In this document: positions 18,590-27,749 of the stretch, piece after piece
Layout: each line of letters opens with the position of its first letter
Numbering within the stretch: the first letter of the stretch is position 1
From: Comamonadaceae bacterium
GTDB taxonomy: Bacteria; Pseudomonadota; Gammaproteobacteria; Burkholderiales; Burkholderiaceae_C
DNA length: 64,000 nt
NCBI GenBank assembly: GCA_947476285.1
Contig: CANJPU010000017.1
Span: 1 to 64,000 of the forward strand
Direction of reading: 5' to 3'
Program-made: the position numbers and the translations under genes
The notes under the pieces: model-generated
Told to the model about the DNA's origin: nothing
The model's input: the letters and a program-made list of their open reading frames with translations, nothing else
Database searches by the model: none

Positions 18590-19291
18590 TCAGACCTCCA
18601 GCCATTCCTTGCGAATGGACGCCTCAGCGCCAAGGGCCTGGGGCGTACCTTCAAACACAATGCTGCCATGGCCCATGACCGCCACCCGGTCAGACACGGC
18701 CATGGCGATGTTGAGCTTTTGTTCGATGAGCAGCACCGAAACGCCGTGCGACTTGAGTTCCCTCAGATAGCGCGCGACCATCTCGACGATGCGGGGGGCC
18801 AAGCCCTCGGTGGGTTCATCAATGATGATGAGCTCGGGCTCGCCCATCAGGGTTCGGCACAGGGTCAGCATCTGCTGCTCGCCGCCTGAGAGCACGCCGG
18901 CCGGTGTGTCACGGCGCTCAAGCAGTGCGGGAAACATGGCGTACATGTCAGCGAAAGACCATCGCCCGGCCTTGCGCTTGGATTTTTGTCCCAACATCAG
19001 GTTCTGGTGCACCGTGAGCACGGGAAAGACGTCGCGATTCTCTGGCACGTAGCCAATCCCCAGACGCGCGATCTCATGGGGCTTCATGCCCAGTGTCTGC
19101 ATACCCTTCCAGTGCACATCCCCCGTGCATTGCACCAGCCCCATGATGGCCCGCGCCGTGGTGGAGCGGCCTGACCCATTGCGCCCGAGCAGTGCCACGA
19201 TCTCACCCTGCCCCACCTGCAGGTCAACACCATGCAGCACATGGCTCTTGCCGTACCAGGCGTGAAGATTGGAGACTTGTAGCATCTTCAT
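18590..19291 (-). CDS. livF: branched-chain amino-acid-type ABC transporter ATPase, LivF
   Basis: Second ATPase of a HAAT (LivFGHM) importer, 233 aa. It has the signature LSGGEQQMLTLCRTLM, Walker B ELIIIDEPTEGLAPRIVE and the LivF-specific RDVFPVLTVHQNLMLG. The Walker A reads GRNGSGRSTT, with Arg (residue 42, codon CGC) in place of the near-invariant Lys. Some LivF-like proteins of this bacterial group appear to share this, so it may be a lineage feature rather than a lesion; its catalytic effect is unknown. The start overlaps the livG stop by 4 nt (ATGA). Confidence 0.9.
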   Translation of the reverse strand: MKMLQVSNLHAWYGKSHVLHGVDLQVGQGEIVALLGRNGSGRSTTARAIMGLVQCTGDVHWKGMQTLGMKPHEIARLGIGYVPENRDVFPVLTVHQNLMLGQKSKRKAGRWSFADMYAMFPALLERRDTPAGVLSGGEQQMLTLCRTLMGEPELIIIDEPTEGLAPRIVEMVARYLRELKSHGVSVLLIEQKLNIAMAVSDRVAVMGHGSIVFEGTPQALGAEASIRKEWLEV

Positions 19292-20055
19292 TTCCGCTCA
19301 TCCAGCGGTGCGCCAAGATACGCTTCGCGCACGCGCGCATCGCTGCGCACAGCATCGGGCGTGTCAAAGGCAATGACTTCACCGCGCACCAGCACGGCAA
19401 TGCGATCAGCCAGGGCGAAGGCCACGCTCATGTCGTGCTCCACCACCACCAGGGTCTTGCCAGTAGTGGCATGCAAGATGAGATCGATGAAGCGAGTGGT
19501 TTCACTGCGGCTCATGCCGGCGGTGGGTTCGTCCAGCAAGATCACGCTGGCCCCGCCGGCAATGGTGATGCCCACCTCCAGCGCCCTTTGCTCCGCGTAG
19601 GTGAGCTCGCCGGCGGGCACATCGCGCCTGCGCTCCAGGCCGACCAGCGCCAGCACTTGCTGCGCCCTGTCGTTGACATCGTGCAAGTTCGATAGAAACT
19701 TCAGAAACGCATATTTGTAGCCCAAACTCCAGAGCGCGCCGCAGCGCAGATTCTCGAATGCGCTCAGGCTCGCGAACACATTGGTCACCTGAAAACTGCG
19801 CGCCAATCCCATGCGATTGATCTCGAAGGGCTCGCGCCCGTCGATGCGCCGGCCGTTCAGCCACACCTGCCCGCCCGTGGGCGCAAAGCGGCCGCTGATG
19901 AGATTGAACAAAGTGGATTTGCCGGCACCGTTGGGCCCTATGAGTGCCACACGCTCGCCGGTGTTCACAGCCATGCTGGCGCCGCGAATGATCTCGGTCT
20001 TGCCAAAGCGCATGCGCAAGTCGATCAGTTCCAGTACGGCGGGCGAGGGGCTCAT
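19288..20055 (-). CDS. livG: branched-chain amino-acid-type ABC transporter ATPase, LivG
   Basis: First ATPase of the HAAT importer, 255 aa. It has canonical Walker A GPNGAGKSTLFNLISG, signature ELTYAEQRALEVGITIAGG (YAEQR in place of LSGGQ, usual for LivG), Walker B VILLDEPTAGMSRSETTRFI and the H-loop VVVEHDMSVAFALADRI. I chose the ATG at 20055 because GGAGG lies just upstream and the start overlaps the livM stop (ATGA). It partners LivF, LivM and LivH; neighbouring ligase and beta-oxidation genes suggest the solute may be a carboxylic acid rather than an amino acid (inference). Confidence 0.92.
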   Translation of the reverse strand: MSPSPAVLELIDLRMRFGKTEIIRGASMAVNTGERVALIGPNGAGKSTLFNLISGRFAPTGGQVWLNGRRIDGREPFEINRMGLARSFQVTNVFASLSAFENLRCGALWSLGYKYAFLKFLSNLHDVNDRAQQVLALVGLERRRDVPAGELTYAEQRALEVGITIAGGASVILLDEPTAGMSRSETTRFIDLILHATTGKTLVVVEHDMSVAFALADRIAVLVRGEVIAFDTPDAVRSDARVREAYLGAPLDERK

Positions 20056-21299
20056 GGGCGCGCCTCCATTGCAATGGCCTGCCACTTGCGCGCGAACTGC
20101 CGGCGCGTGAGCTCAAACAAACCCAGCCCGGTCAGCAAGACCAAAGCCGCGCCAAGCCACGCGTCTGGCGCAAGGGTGTCAAGCCGCAAGCCCATGAACT
20201 CAAGCTGCGGCCCCAGCGTGTCATGCTGCCTGCGGTGGTAGACCAGCTCTATCAGCACCGCAGTGCCGGCCAGAAAGACAAGGCCCGAGCCGGCCAGCGC
20301 AAGATACGCTGCCCACACTTGCCGCAGGCGCCCGCTTGCGGCCAGGCGCCAGTTAAGCACCACAACGCCGGCAATTCCACCGGGCGCATACATCACCATC
20401 AGCACAAAGGCCAGGCCCAAGTACAGCAGCCAGGCCTGAGTTAGCTCAGACAGAAAAACATAAGCCAGCACCATCAAAATGGCGCCAATGATGGGACCAA
20501 AGAAGAAAGTGGAGCCACCCAAAAAGGTGAACAGCAGATAAGCGCCCGAGCGCGGACCGCTGAGCACTTCAGATGTGACGATCTCGAAATTGAGCGCGGC
20601 CAGGCCGCCCGAAATGCCAGCAAAGAAGGCAGCGATCACGAAGGCCAGATAGCGCACCTTGCGTGCGTCATAACCCACGTATTGCACCCGCTCGGCGTTG
20701 TCGCGCACTGCATTGAGCATGCGGCCCAGCGGGGTGCGGGTGAAGGCGAACATCAGCGCGGTGCAGACAAAAGCATAGATCGCCACCAAGTAATACAACT
20801 CGATGCGAGGCCCCAGGCTGATGCCCAGTACCGGCTGCCCCTGCACCCTGTTGCCGGGCAAGCCGCCCTCGCCGCCGAAGAAGCCGGGAAACATCAGCGC
20901 CATGGCCCACACCAGTTCGCCCACGCCCAGCGTGATCATCGCGAACGTAGTGTGTGCCTTCTTGGTCGTGACCCAGCCCAGCAGCAGGGCCACAAGCAGG
21001 CCTGCAATGCCGCCCGCGATCGGCACCAGGCTCACCGGCACAGGCAACACACCAGCGCCCGCCAGATTGAGCGTGTGCATCGCAAGGTAAGCACCCATGC
21101 CTGAATACACCGCATGACCAAAGCTGAGCATGCCGCCCTGCCCCAGCAAAATGTTGTAGGACAAGCACACGATAATGGCGATGCCCATCTGCGTGAGCAG
21201 GCTTTGCGCGAGGCTGCTGCGCAGAACCAGAGGCGCCATCAACAGGGCCAGCGCGAACAGCGCCCATGGCAACCACGTGAGGCGGCGGTGCGTGCTCAT
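20052..21299 (-). CDS. livM: branched-chain amino-acid-type ABC transporter permease, LivM
   Basis: Inner-membrane permease with many hydrophobic segments. Diagnostic are CLSYNILLGQGGMLSFGHAV (residues about 48-67) and the later GGEGGLPGNRVQG loop. At about 415 aa it is longer than most LivM proteins (about 330-360), because it carries an extra C-terminal pair of helices (LALAGSGLVFLAGTAVLIEL and LGAALVLLTGLGLFELTRRQ). The start is uncertain: ATG 21299 (MSTHRRLTW) is preferred with GAGG 11 nt upstream, while ATG 21320 overlaps the livH stop region. It is tightly coupled to livG (ATGA). Confidence 0.88.
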   Translation of the reverse strand: MSTHRRLTWLPWALFALALLMAPLVLRSSLAQSLLTQMGIAIIVCLSYNILLGQGGMLSFGHAVYSGMGAYLAMHTLNLAGAGVLPVPVSLVPIAGGIAGLLVALLLGWVTTKKAHTTFAMITLGVGELVWAMALMFPGFFGGEGGLPGNRVQGQPVLGISLGPRIELYYLVAIYAFVCTALMFAFTRTPLGRMLNAVRDNAERVQYVGYDARKVRYLAFVIAAFFAGISGGLAALNFEIVTSEVLSGPRSGAYLLFTFLGGSTFFFGPIIGAILMVLAYVFLSELTQAWLLYLGLAFVLMVMYAPGGIAGVVVLNWRLAASGRLRQVWAAYLALAGSGLVFLAGTAVLIELVYHRRQHDTLGPQLEFMGLRLDTLAPDAWLGAALVLLTGLGLFELTRRQFARKWQAIAMEARP

Positions 21300-21312
21300 A
21301 GCGCCGGGCGCC

Positions 21313-22260
21313 TCATGCATCGCGCGTGCCTAACAGCCCGCGCGGCCTAAAGATCAACATCAGCACCATGAGCAGATAAGGAAGAATTGGCGCGGTCTGG
21401 CTGAGCTTTAGGCTCCATAGCGCGTAGCCAGGGCTTTGTTGCGTGATGCTCAGGCCGGCGCTGGCCGCCAGGCTCATCAGCGATGCGTCGATTCCTACTG
21501 CGAATGTCTGCAGCATGCCTATCGCAATCGACGCGGCAAACGCACCGGCCAATGAGCCCATGCCCCCCACCACCACCACCACGAAAACCACCGAGCCCAC
21601 AGTGGCGGCCATGCCTGGCTCTGTGACAAAGGCGTTGCCGCCAATCACGCCGGCCAGGCCGGCCAGGCCGGCACCAGCGGCAAACACCAGCAGAAACACC
21701 CGAGGCACATCATGGCCCAGCGCCTGCACCATATCTGGATGGGTGATGGCCGCCTGTATCACCAGGCCGATGCGGGTGCGTGTGAACACCAGCCACATCG
21801 CCAGCAGCATCAGCGACGCCACCAGCATCATGAAGCCACGATAGGCTGGGAACTGCGTTCCATAGAGCGTGAACAGCGGCCCAGACAACACCGCCGGCAC
21901 GCGGTAATCGACAGAGCTGGTGCCCCAGATCAGTTGCACCACTTCGAGAATGATGATGGACAGGCCAAAGGTAGCCAGCAGTTCGGTCACGTTGCCCTTA
22001 CGGTGCAAGCGGCGCAGACAAAAGCGCTCGAATGCAGCGCCAAGTAGCGCCAGCAACAGCGGCGCCAACAGCAATGCAGCCCAGTAGCCCAGCCACTGCG
22101 AGCACGCATAGGCCAGGTAGGCGCCCAGCATGTAGAAACTGGCATGCGCGAAATTGAGCACACCCATCATGCTGAAGATGAGCGTCAGGCCCGAGCTGAG
22201 CATGAACAACAGCAAGCCGTAGCTCAGGCCGTTGAGCAAAGAGACGACGAAGAATTCCAT
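21313..22260 (-). CDS. livH: branched-chain amino-acid-type ABC transporter permease, LivH
   Basis: Inner-membrane permease of 315 aa, partner of LivM. It begins MEFFVVSLLNGLSYGLLLFM and contains GVLNFAHASFYMLGAYLAY, the LivH/LivM-type signature (NFAHGxxYMLGAY), and LLATFGLSIIILEVVQLIWG. About eight membrane segments are visible. It is the first gene of the livHMGF block; no periplasmic LivK gene is present in the window, so the binding protein must be encoded elsewhere or be another protein. Confidence 0.92.
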   Translation of the reverse strand: MEFFVVSLLNGLSYGLLLFMLSSGLTLIFSMMGVLNFAHASFYMLGAYLAYACSQWLGYWAALLLAPLLLALLGAAFERFCLRRLHRKGNVTELLATFGLSIIILEVVQLIWGTSSVDYRVPAVLSGPLFTLYGTQFPAYRGFMMLVASLMLLAMWLVFTRTRIGLVIQAAITHPDMVQALGHDVPRVFLLVFAAGAGLAGLAGVIGGNAFVTEPGMAATVGSVVFVVVVVGGMGSLAGAFAASIAIGMLQTFAVGIDASLMSLAASAGLSITQQSPGYALWSLKLSQTAPILPYLLMVLMLIFRPRGLLGTRDA

Positions 22261-22293
22261 TTCAAACGGGCGAGCAGGTGGGCAATGTACCTG

Positions 22294-22322
22294 TCATCGC
22301 GGACTTGATCCGCAATCCATGA
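22294..22322. repeat. REP-like palindromic intergenic element
   Basis: Between the ligase stop and livH start, GCGGA (22299-22303) and TCCGC (22309-22313) flank CTTGA inside TCATCGCGGACTTGATCCGC. I recall very similar intergenic elements (a hairpin around GATCAAGTCCGC with a GATGACA end) being dispersed in many proteobacterial genomes. Only one copy is in this window, so its repeat status is from memory. Confidence 0.45.
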
Positions 22323-23954
22323 TCACCCCGCCGTCGGCAATTGGTAGTCCTTGAGCAGCTCCCTCAGCCGCGTCTTGAGCATCTTGCCGGTGGCGCCCAA
22401 TGGAATCGCATCAACAAACACCACGTCGTCCGGAATCTGCCACTTGGCTGTCTTGCCTTCGTAAAACTTGAGCAGCTCTTCGCGGGTGAGTTCGGCGCCG
22501 GGTTTCTTGACCACGACCACGATGGGCCGCTCGTCCCACTTGGGATGGCGCATGCCGATGCAGGCGGCCATGGCCACTGCCGGGTGCGCCACCGCGATGT
22601 TCTCCACATCGATGGAGCTGATCCACTCGCCGCCGGATTTGATGACGTCCTTGCTGCGGTCGGTGATCTGCATGTAGCCATCGGCGTCGATGGTGGCGAC
22701 ATCGCCCGTGGGGAACCAGCCGTCAACCAAGGGGTCTCCACCCTCACCCTTGAAATATTCACGCAAAATCCAGGGGCCCTTGACGTGCAGGTCGCCGGGT
22801 GTCTTGCCGTCCCAGGGCAACTCTTTGCCATCATGGTCAACAATGCGCATGTCCACGCCATAGATCGCACGGCCTTGCTTGAGGCGAATTTTCATCTGGT
22901 CCTCGGTGGACATGGTCAGATGCTTGTTCTTGAGCGTGCACAGCGTGCCCAAGGGGCTCATCTCGGTCATGCCCCATGCGTGCAGCACTTCTACGCCGTA
23001 GTCGTCGCGGAAGGCATCGATCATGGCCGGCGGGCAGGCCGATCCACCAATCACCGTGCGCTTGAGCGTGGAGAACCGAAGCTTGTTGGGCTTCATGTGG
23101 CCCAGCAGCATCTGCCACACCGTGGGCACGCCAGCCGCGTAATTCACGCCCTCGGCCTCGATCAGCTCATAGACAGATTTGCCATCGAGCGCCGGCCCAG
23201 GAAACACCAACTTGGCCCCGACTAACGCAGCCGAATAGGGAATGCCCCAGGCATTGACGTGGAACATCGGGACCACCGGCAAGATCGAATCGCGGGCCGA
23301 CATGCACATCACATCAGGCAAGGCCGCGGCGTAGGCATGGAGTGTGGTGGAGCGGTGGCTGTACAAAGCCGCCTTGGGGTTGCCGGTGGTGCCACTCGTG
23401 TAGCACATGCTCGACGCCGTGTTTTCGTCGAACTGCGGCCATTCATAGGCAGTGGGCTGCGCGCCAATCCAGGCTTCATAGCTCACCAGATTGGGAATGC
23501 CGCTGTCAGCCGGAAGCTTGTCAGCGTCGCACAGCGCGACATACTTGCCAATGCCGGGGCAGCGGGCATGAATTGCCTGCACCAGTGGCAGGAAGCTCAT
23601 GTCAAAGCACAGCACCTTGTCCTGCGCGTGGTTGGCAATCCAGGCGATCTGATCGGGGTGCAAGCGCGGATTGATGGTGTGCAGCACCCGGCCCGATCCG
23701 CTGACGCCAAAATAAAGCTCCAGGTGCCGGTAGCCGTTCCAGGCCAGCGTGGCGACCCGCTCGGAAAACGGCAGCTTCATGGCGTCCAGCGCGTTGGCCA
23801 ATTGGCGTGAGCGCAATGCCACCTCGCGCCAGGTGTAGCGGTGAATGTCGCCTTCCACGCGGCGCGACACAACTTGTGCGTCGCCGTGATGGCGCTGCGC
23901 AAACTCAATCAATGAAGATATCAAAAGCGGTTGGCTCTGCATCAGGCCCAGCAT
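22323..23954 (-). CDS. acyl-CoA synthetase (AMP-forming, medium/long-chain type)
   Basis: Adenylate-forming ligase of 543 aa that activates a carboxylic acid to its CoA thioester with ATP. Motifs are MCYTSGTTGNPKAALYSHRS (P-loop), HAWGMTEMSPLG (A5), GWFPTGDVATIDADGYMQIT (A7), DRSKDVIKSGGEWIS (A8) and the catalytic Lys region PLGATGKMLKTRLRE near the C-terminus. I chose the ATG at 23954 because AAGGAG lies about 8 nt upstream. It is 62 nt upstream of livH on the same strand, so transporter and ligase probably form one uptake-and-activation unit feeding the beta-oxidation genes. Confidence 0.92.
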   Translation of the reverse strand: MLGLMQSQPLLISSLIEFAQRHHGDAQVVSRRVEGDIHRYTWREVALRSRQLANALDAMKLPFSERVATLAWNGYRHLELYFGVSGSGRVLHTINPRLHPDQIAWIANHAQDKVLCFDMSFLPLVQAIHARCPGIGKYVALCDADKLPADSGIPNLVSYEAWIGAQPTAYEWPQFDENTASSMCYTSGTTGNPKAALYSHRSTTLHAYAAALPDVMCMSARDSILPVVPMFHVNAWGIPYSAALVGAKLVFPGPALDGKSVYELIEAEGVNYAAGVPTVWQMLLGHMKPNKLRFSTLKRTVIGGSACPPAMIDAFRDDYGVEVLHAWGMTEMSPLGTLCTLKNKHLTMSTEDQMKIRLKQGRAIYGVDMRIVDHDGKELPWDGKTPGDLHVKGPWILREYFKGEGGDPLVDGWFPTGDVATIDADGYMQITDRSKDVIKSGGEWISSIDVENIAVAHPAVAMAACIGMRHPKWDERPIVVVVKKPGAELTREELLKFYEGKTAKWQIPDDVVFVDAIPLGATGKMLKTRLRELLKDYQLPTAG

Positions 23955-24038
23955 TGCAAACTCCTTGGCGTTAAGCGTCAAACACCCGATCGTAGTACCT
24001 GCCGCCACATGACGGAAGGGACAAACCCCCGATCGAAC

Positions 24039-25220
24039 CTATGACGCAGTGGAATGCGGGGTTTCCATCGGCCTGAAATGCAGCGTGATGACCGTGCCCT
24101 TCCCTATCTCGGATCGAATCTCGACGGAGCCACTGATGGATTGCATGACCCGATGACAGAACATCAGCCCCATGCCGGTGCCGCCTGAGTTGGCCCGGGT
24201 GGTCACCGGCTCGCGCGTCAACTTGGCCAGCACCTCTGGCGGGATGCCGGGGCCGTTGTCGGTGAAGCGAATCCAAGGCCGGGCGATTGCACCGCGCGGG
24301 TCCTTCACGCCTACTTCCACCAAGAGCCGAGGCTGCGGCATGCCACGCATGGCGATCATCGCGTTCTTGGTCAGGGTGCACAGCACAAGATAGAGCAAAT
24401 CGCGCCGCCCCGGCAGGCTGAAGTCCTCGAACACCAGGCTATTGGCCCAGGCGCGCTCACGGCCATCGAACGGAAACTCGTCCAGCAGCGAAGCCACCAA
24501 TGCGCGGGCACTGACGCTCTGCATGGCAGAGCCCGGATAGGCATCGCGTGCAGACTGCACGAAGGTGGACACCAGCGACTGGCAGTAAAGCGCGCGCCGC
24601 TCTGCGCGTTCTAGTGCGGCGATCAGCTCGCCGGTGTGGTGCTCAGTGAACTGTGCCACGCCGGTTTCCACTCCTGCCTGTGGATGCAGATAGCGAGTGG
24701 CCACCGTGTTTACGCAGCCGCGCACCGTGGCCAGCGGGGTGTTGAGCTCGTGCGCCAGAAAACCCAGCGTGTCGCGCAATGCCGCCACCCGCCCTTCGTT
24801 GAGCGCGCGCTCGAAGGCCTGCGCACGGTACAGTGTGGACGCTTCGCGCAGCGCCTCGCGCGTGCTGGCCTCTTCCAGCGGCTTTTCAAGAATGCGCAGC
24901 ACCTTGCCCTGGTTGACTGCGGCAATCGCAACATCTTTCTCGGCGTAGGCAGTGGCCAGCAGCCGGATAATGTGCCGAAAATCCCGCTGCACCGCACTCA
25001 GCAGCTTCATGCCGTCTTGGTCAGGCATGCGGTAATCTGTGACCAGCACGGCAAACTCTTTGCCTCTATTGGCCAGCAACTCCAGAGCCTGCACCACACC
25101 ATCGGCAGTCACTACCTGGAACTCGTCGCCGAAAGTGCGGGCAAACCATTTGCGAGAAGAGGACTCGTCATCGACGAAAAGAATCGACGCGCCTTCGTCG
25201 GCCAGGCTGGATGGAACCAT
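24039..25220 (-). CDS. receiver-histidine kinase (PhcR/PhcQ-like), third gene of signalling cassette
   Basis: A 393-aa protein with an N-terminal receiver (residues 12-125; acidic pair VDDE at 17-19, phospho-Asp 62 in VTDYRMPDQDG, Lys 113 in LEKPLEE) followed by a histidine-kinase core: His 157 in LGFLAHELNTPLATVRG, N-box LCTLTKNAMIAM, G1 DNGPGIPPEV and G2 GTGMGLMFCHRVMQ. It has no DNA-binding output domain. The receiver-then-kinase order resembles the PhcR/PhcQ proteins that work with the PhcS sensor in Ralstonia and Cupriavidus, from memory. Only 3 nt separate it from the stop of the CqsS-like kinase, so they are co-translated and probably form a phosphorelay. Its output target is not in the window. 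Confidence 0.85.
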   Translation of the reverse strand: MVPSSLADEGASILFVDDESSSRKWFARTFGDEFQVVTADGVVQALELLANRGKEFAVLVTDYRMPDQDGMKLLSAVQRDFRHIIRLLATAYAEKDVAIAAVNQGKVLRILEKPLEEASTREALREASTLYRAQAFERALNEGRVAALRDTLGFLAHELNTPLATVRGCVNTVATRYLHPQAGVETGVAQFTEHHTGELIAALERAERRALYCQSLVSTFVQSARDAYPGSAMQSVSARALVASLLDEFPFDGRERAWANSLVFEDFSLPGRRDLLYLVLCTLTKNAMIAMRGMPQPRLLVEVGVKDPRGAIARPWIRFTDNGPGIPPEVLAKLTREPVTTRANSGGTGMGLMFCHRVMQSISGSVEIRSEIGKGTVITLHFRPMETPHSTAS

Positions 25221-25223
25221 GTA

Positions 25224-27749
25224 CTAAATTTCGGTGATCGTTGAATGTGCCAAGGCATATGCTCTCAGCGCTTGTTGTGCATCTTCAGAAGCCGACTTGA
25301 TCTGTGCCAACCAGTCGGGCTGCATAGGCCAGCTCTTGGACTCGAGCGCTGGCACATAGATGCTGCGGGTCACTCGGTAGAGCCCCTGCGCGCCCGCCTC
25401 GCCGCTGATGCCCAGCATGGAGTGCATCGCATCCAGGCAAGCCTTGAGGTCTTGCGCCTGCGCGGCGTCCTCTAGCTGACCCAGCAGCCGGCTCAACTCG
25501 GGCAGGTAATCTGAGAGCAATTCGGACAGCATGCCGATGCGCCGGTAGCTGTCCAGGCGCATCTGGTCCAGCGCGGCGCCTTCGGTCTGGGCAGACACTG
25601 GGGCGGCGGCGGGGTAGTCGGGCTGGGGTGCGTTGGGATCATGAGACCCGGTCAAGCGCCTCAGCCTTGCATACAGCACATGGGCATCGACTGGTTTGGT
25701 GATGAAGTCATTCATGCCCGCGCTGGCTGCCTGCTTGAGGATGTCGTCGGCTGAATGGGCACTCAAGGCCAGGATGGGGATGTCCTTCCATGATTCGCTG
25801 CTGCGGCGAATGGCCTGCGTGGTCTCCATGCCGCTCATGCCGGGCATGTTCAGGTCCATCACGATGGCGTCGCAGTGCCCGGCCCTTTGCAACTGGTTCA
25901 GCACCTCCTGGCCATGGGCTGCCTCGGCCACGGTGGCGCCCGCGTGGCGCAGGTAGGCGGCCACTGATTTGCGGTTGTAGGGGTTGTCATCGGCCAGGAT
26001 GATGTGCCGCCCCGCCAGCACCGCGTGCGCCTTGGCGCGCCCTGGCGCCAGCAGCGCGCGGTGCAAGGCCTGCAGCAACTGCAGGCAATCGGAAGGCTTG
26101 CTCACGAACGCATCCATGCCGGCCTTGGCAGTCTTGACGCTGGCCAGGTGCGCTGGCTCGCTCGAATAGGCCACGATGCGCACATCGCGGTTGAGCGGCG
26201 CGGCCTGACCCTGGCGCAGCCTCTCGGCCACGCCATAGCCATCGAGCAGCGGCATGTTTAGATCAAGCAGTACCAGATCAAAGCGCTGAATGGACAGCGC
26301 CTCCAGGGCGATCAGCCCATCGGCCGCCTCCTGCAGTTGCGCCTGCAGGGGCTCCAGCTTGGCCAGCGTGGCTTTGCGCTGCAGCGCATCGTCATCGACG
26401 ATGAGAATGCGCTTGCCGGCAAAGGCGGCGCGCGCTGCCTCCAGCACGCTTTGGCGGTGGGCCTCGTAGTCTTGCGCGCTTGTGGGCGGAAAGCTCAAAG
26501 TGAACTCGGTGTACTGGCCCAACTCGGATTGGCAGGCGATGTCGCCGCCAAAGGCCCTCATGACGCGCCGGCAGTAGGCCAGGCCCAGGCCAGTGCCGCC
26601 GGATTTGCCCACCGAGCGAAACGGCTGGAACAGCCCGGTCAGCACCTCCGGGGCGATGCCCGGGCCGCTGTCGCGCACCTTGACCTGATGCTCGCCCACG
26701 CTCAGGTCGATGCGCGCATCGGGGTAGAGCGTGAGGTAGTACAGCGCGTTCTTGATCAGGTTGAACAGCACGAACAAGTAGGCCGTCTCGTCGCCCCGGA
26801 AGGTGAAGTCGGCCTCAATGCGCACGCCCAGGCGGGCCCGGTCGGCCTCGCTGTCGAAGGCATATTCTTCAACCGCTTTCTGGGTGGCCTGGGCGGCACT
26901 GAGGTAGCCAAAGGATGCCGCGTCCATCGGCTTGGCGTTGACCTCATCGAGCGTCATGTCGATCACCTGCAGGCCGCGCCTGACCGCCACTTCGCTCTCG
27001 GCCAGATGCCGGTACAGGGTGTCGATCTCGCGTGGCGCCAGGCTGTAGCTCTGCTCGGTCGTGCTGGGCGCGGGCAGCGCCTGCTGCATGCCCTCAAGAC
27101 TGTGCTTTATTTGGCTGAACGGGTTGCGCATCTCGTGGGCGATCGAGCCGGCAAGGGCTTGGGTTGTCCGCAGTTTGCGCTCGGTGTCAATCTGCTCAGT
27201 GGAGAACTTGAAGAGATTGCCCCCAATGACAATCAGCGCGAACGCCGGCAATTGCGCAATGAGATCGACCGGCAGCTTGGGGTTGGTGGTTGTGCCCATG
27301 TAGACGGCTGCTGCCAGGCCGACGCCAAGGAAAAGCATGACCAAGGTGTTGCGCCAGTCAGTCAGCAAAACCAGGAAGCTGAGAATGATGAACGCATTGG
27401 AGATGGCCGGCACACCGCCGCCTCTTTGCAGTGCGGTCAGCACAGTGAAAAATGGCAGGCAAAACAGCAGCGCGAAATAAGAATAGCCAATGTAGTAGGG
27501 CTTGAGTTTCTCGGACCAACGGTCTTTGAGCGCGAGCAATGAAAATAGCGCGAAAGCGATGAACCGCAAAATCACATCGTCGAAAAGCTGAGGGTTGGGG
27601 CGAGTGAACCGCACGAGATAGAACAGCCCCACCGACGCCGCGCCCACATAGCCCATGTACTTCAGGCGTGGTGGCCCGTAGGCGTGATAGACCTTGTAGT
27701 GCTCGTAGGTGCCGCTGAATATATTGATCATGCAGGTGTGTTCATTCAT
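25224..27749 (-). CDS. CqsS/LqsS/PhcS-like six-helix hybrid sensor kinase with two receivers and HPt
   Basis: Inner-membrane hybrid histidine kinase of 841 aa. Residues 30-180 form six membrane helices without a periplasmic domain (GYVGAASVGLFYLVRF, VILRFIAFALFSLLAL, IGYSYFALLFCLPFF and others), the layout of the quorum-sensing kinases CqsS, LqsS and PhcS. The kinase core follows: His 205 in LAGSIAHEMRNPFSQIKHS, N-box LFNLIKNALYY, G1 RDSGPGIAPEV, G2 GGTGLGLAYCRRVM. Then come receiver 1 (Asp 496, VLLDLNMPLLDG), receiver 2 (Asp 632, IVMDLNMPGMSG) and an HPt domain (His 776, AMHSMLGISGEAG). CqsS itself has one receiver; the second and the HPt are additions. Its ATG overlaps the stop of the acyltransferase gene (ATGA). 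It probably senses a small lipid-like signal made by that enzyme (inference). Confidence 0.85.
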   Translation of the reverse strand: MNEHTCMINIFSGTYEHYKVYHAYGPPRLKYMGYVGAASVGLFYLVRFTRPNPQLFDDVILRFIAFALFSLLALKDRWSEKLKPYYIGYSYFALLFCLPFFTVLTALQRGGGVPAISNAFIILSFLVLLTDWRNTLVMLFLGVGLAAAVYMGTTTNPKLPVDLIAQLPAFALIVIGGNLFKFSTEQIDTERKLRTTQALAGSIAHEMRNPFSQIKHSLEGMQQALPAPSTTEQSYSLAPREIDTLYRHLAESEVAVRRGLQVIDMTLDEVNAKPMDAASFGYLSAAQATQKAVEEYAFDSEADRARLGVRIEADFTFRGDETAYLFVLFNLIKNALYYLTLYPDARIDLSVGEHQVKVRDSGPGIAPEVLTGLFQPFRSVGKSGGTGLGLAYCRRVMRAFGGDIACQSELGQYTEFTLSFPPTSAQDYEAHRQSVLEAARAAFAGKRILIVDDDALQRKATLAKLEPLQAQLQEAADGLIALEALSIQRFDLVLLDLNMPLLDGYGVAERLRQGQAAPLNRDVRIVAYSSEPAHLASVKTAKAGMDAFVSKPSDCLQLLQALHRALLAPGRAKAHAVLAGRHIILADDNPYNRKSVAAYLRHAGATVAEAAHGQEVLNQLQRAGHCDAIVMDLNMPGMSGMETTQAIRRSSESWKDIPILALSAHSADDILKQAASAGMNDFITKPVDAHVLYARLRRLTGSHDPNAPQPDYPAAAPVSAQTEGAALDQMRLDSYRRIGMLSELLSDYLPELSRLLGQLEDAAQAQDLKACLDAMHSMLGISGEAGAQGLYRVTRSIYVPALESKSWPMQPDWLAQIKSASEDAQQALRAYALAHSTITEI
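25662..25743. repeat. 82-bp perfect direct repeat, copy 1 (in sensor-kinase receiver 2)
   Basis: Identical base for base to 29096-29177. It encodes the end of receiver 2 (AASAGMNDFITKPVDAHVLY and flanks). Sequence on both sides diverges, although the HPt part remains similar at protein level. Confidence 0.92.
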
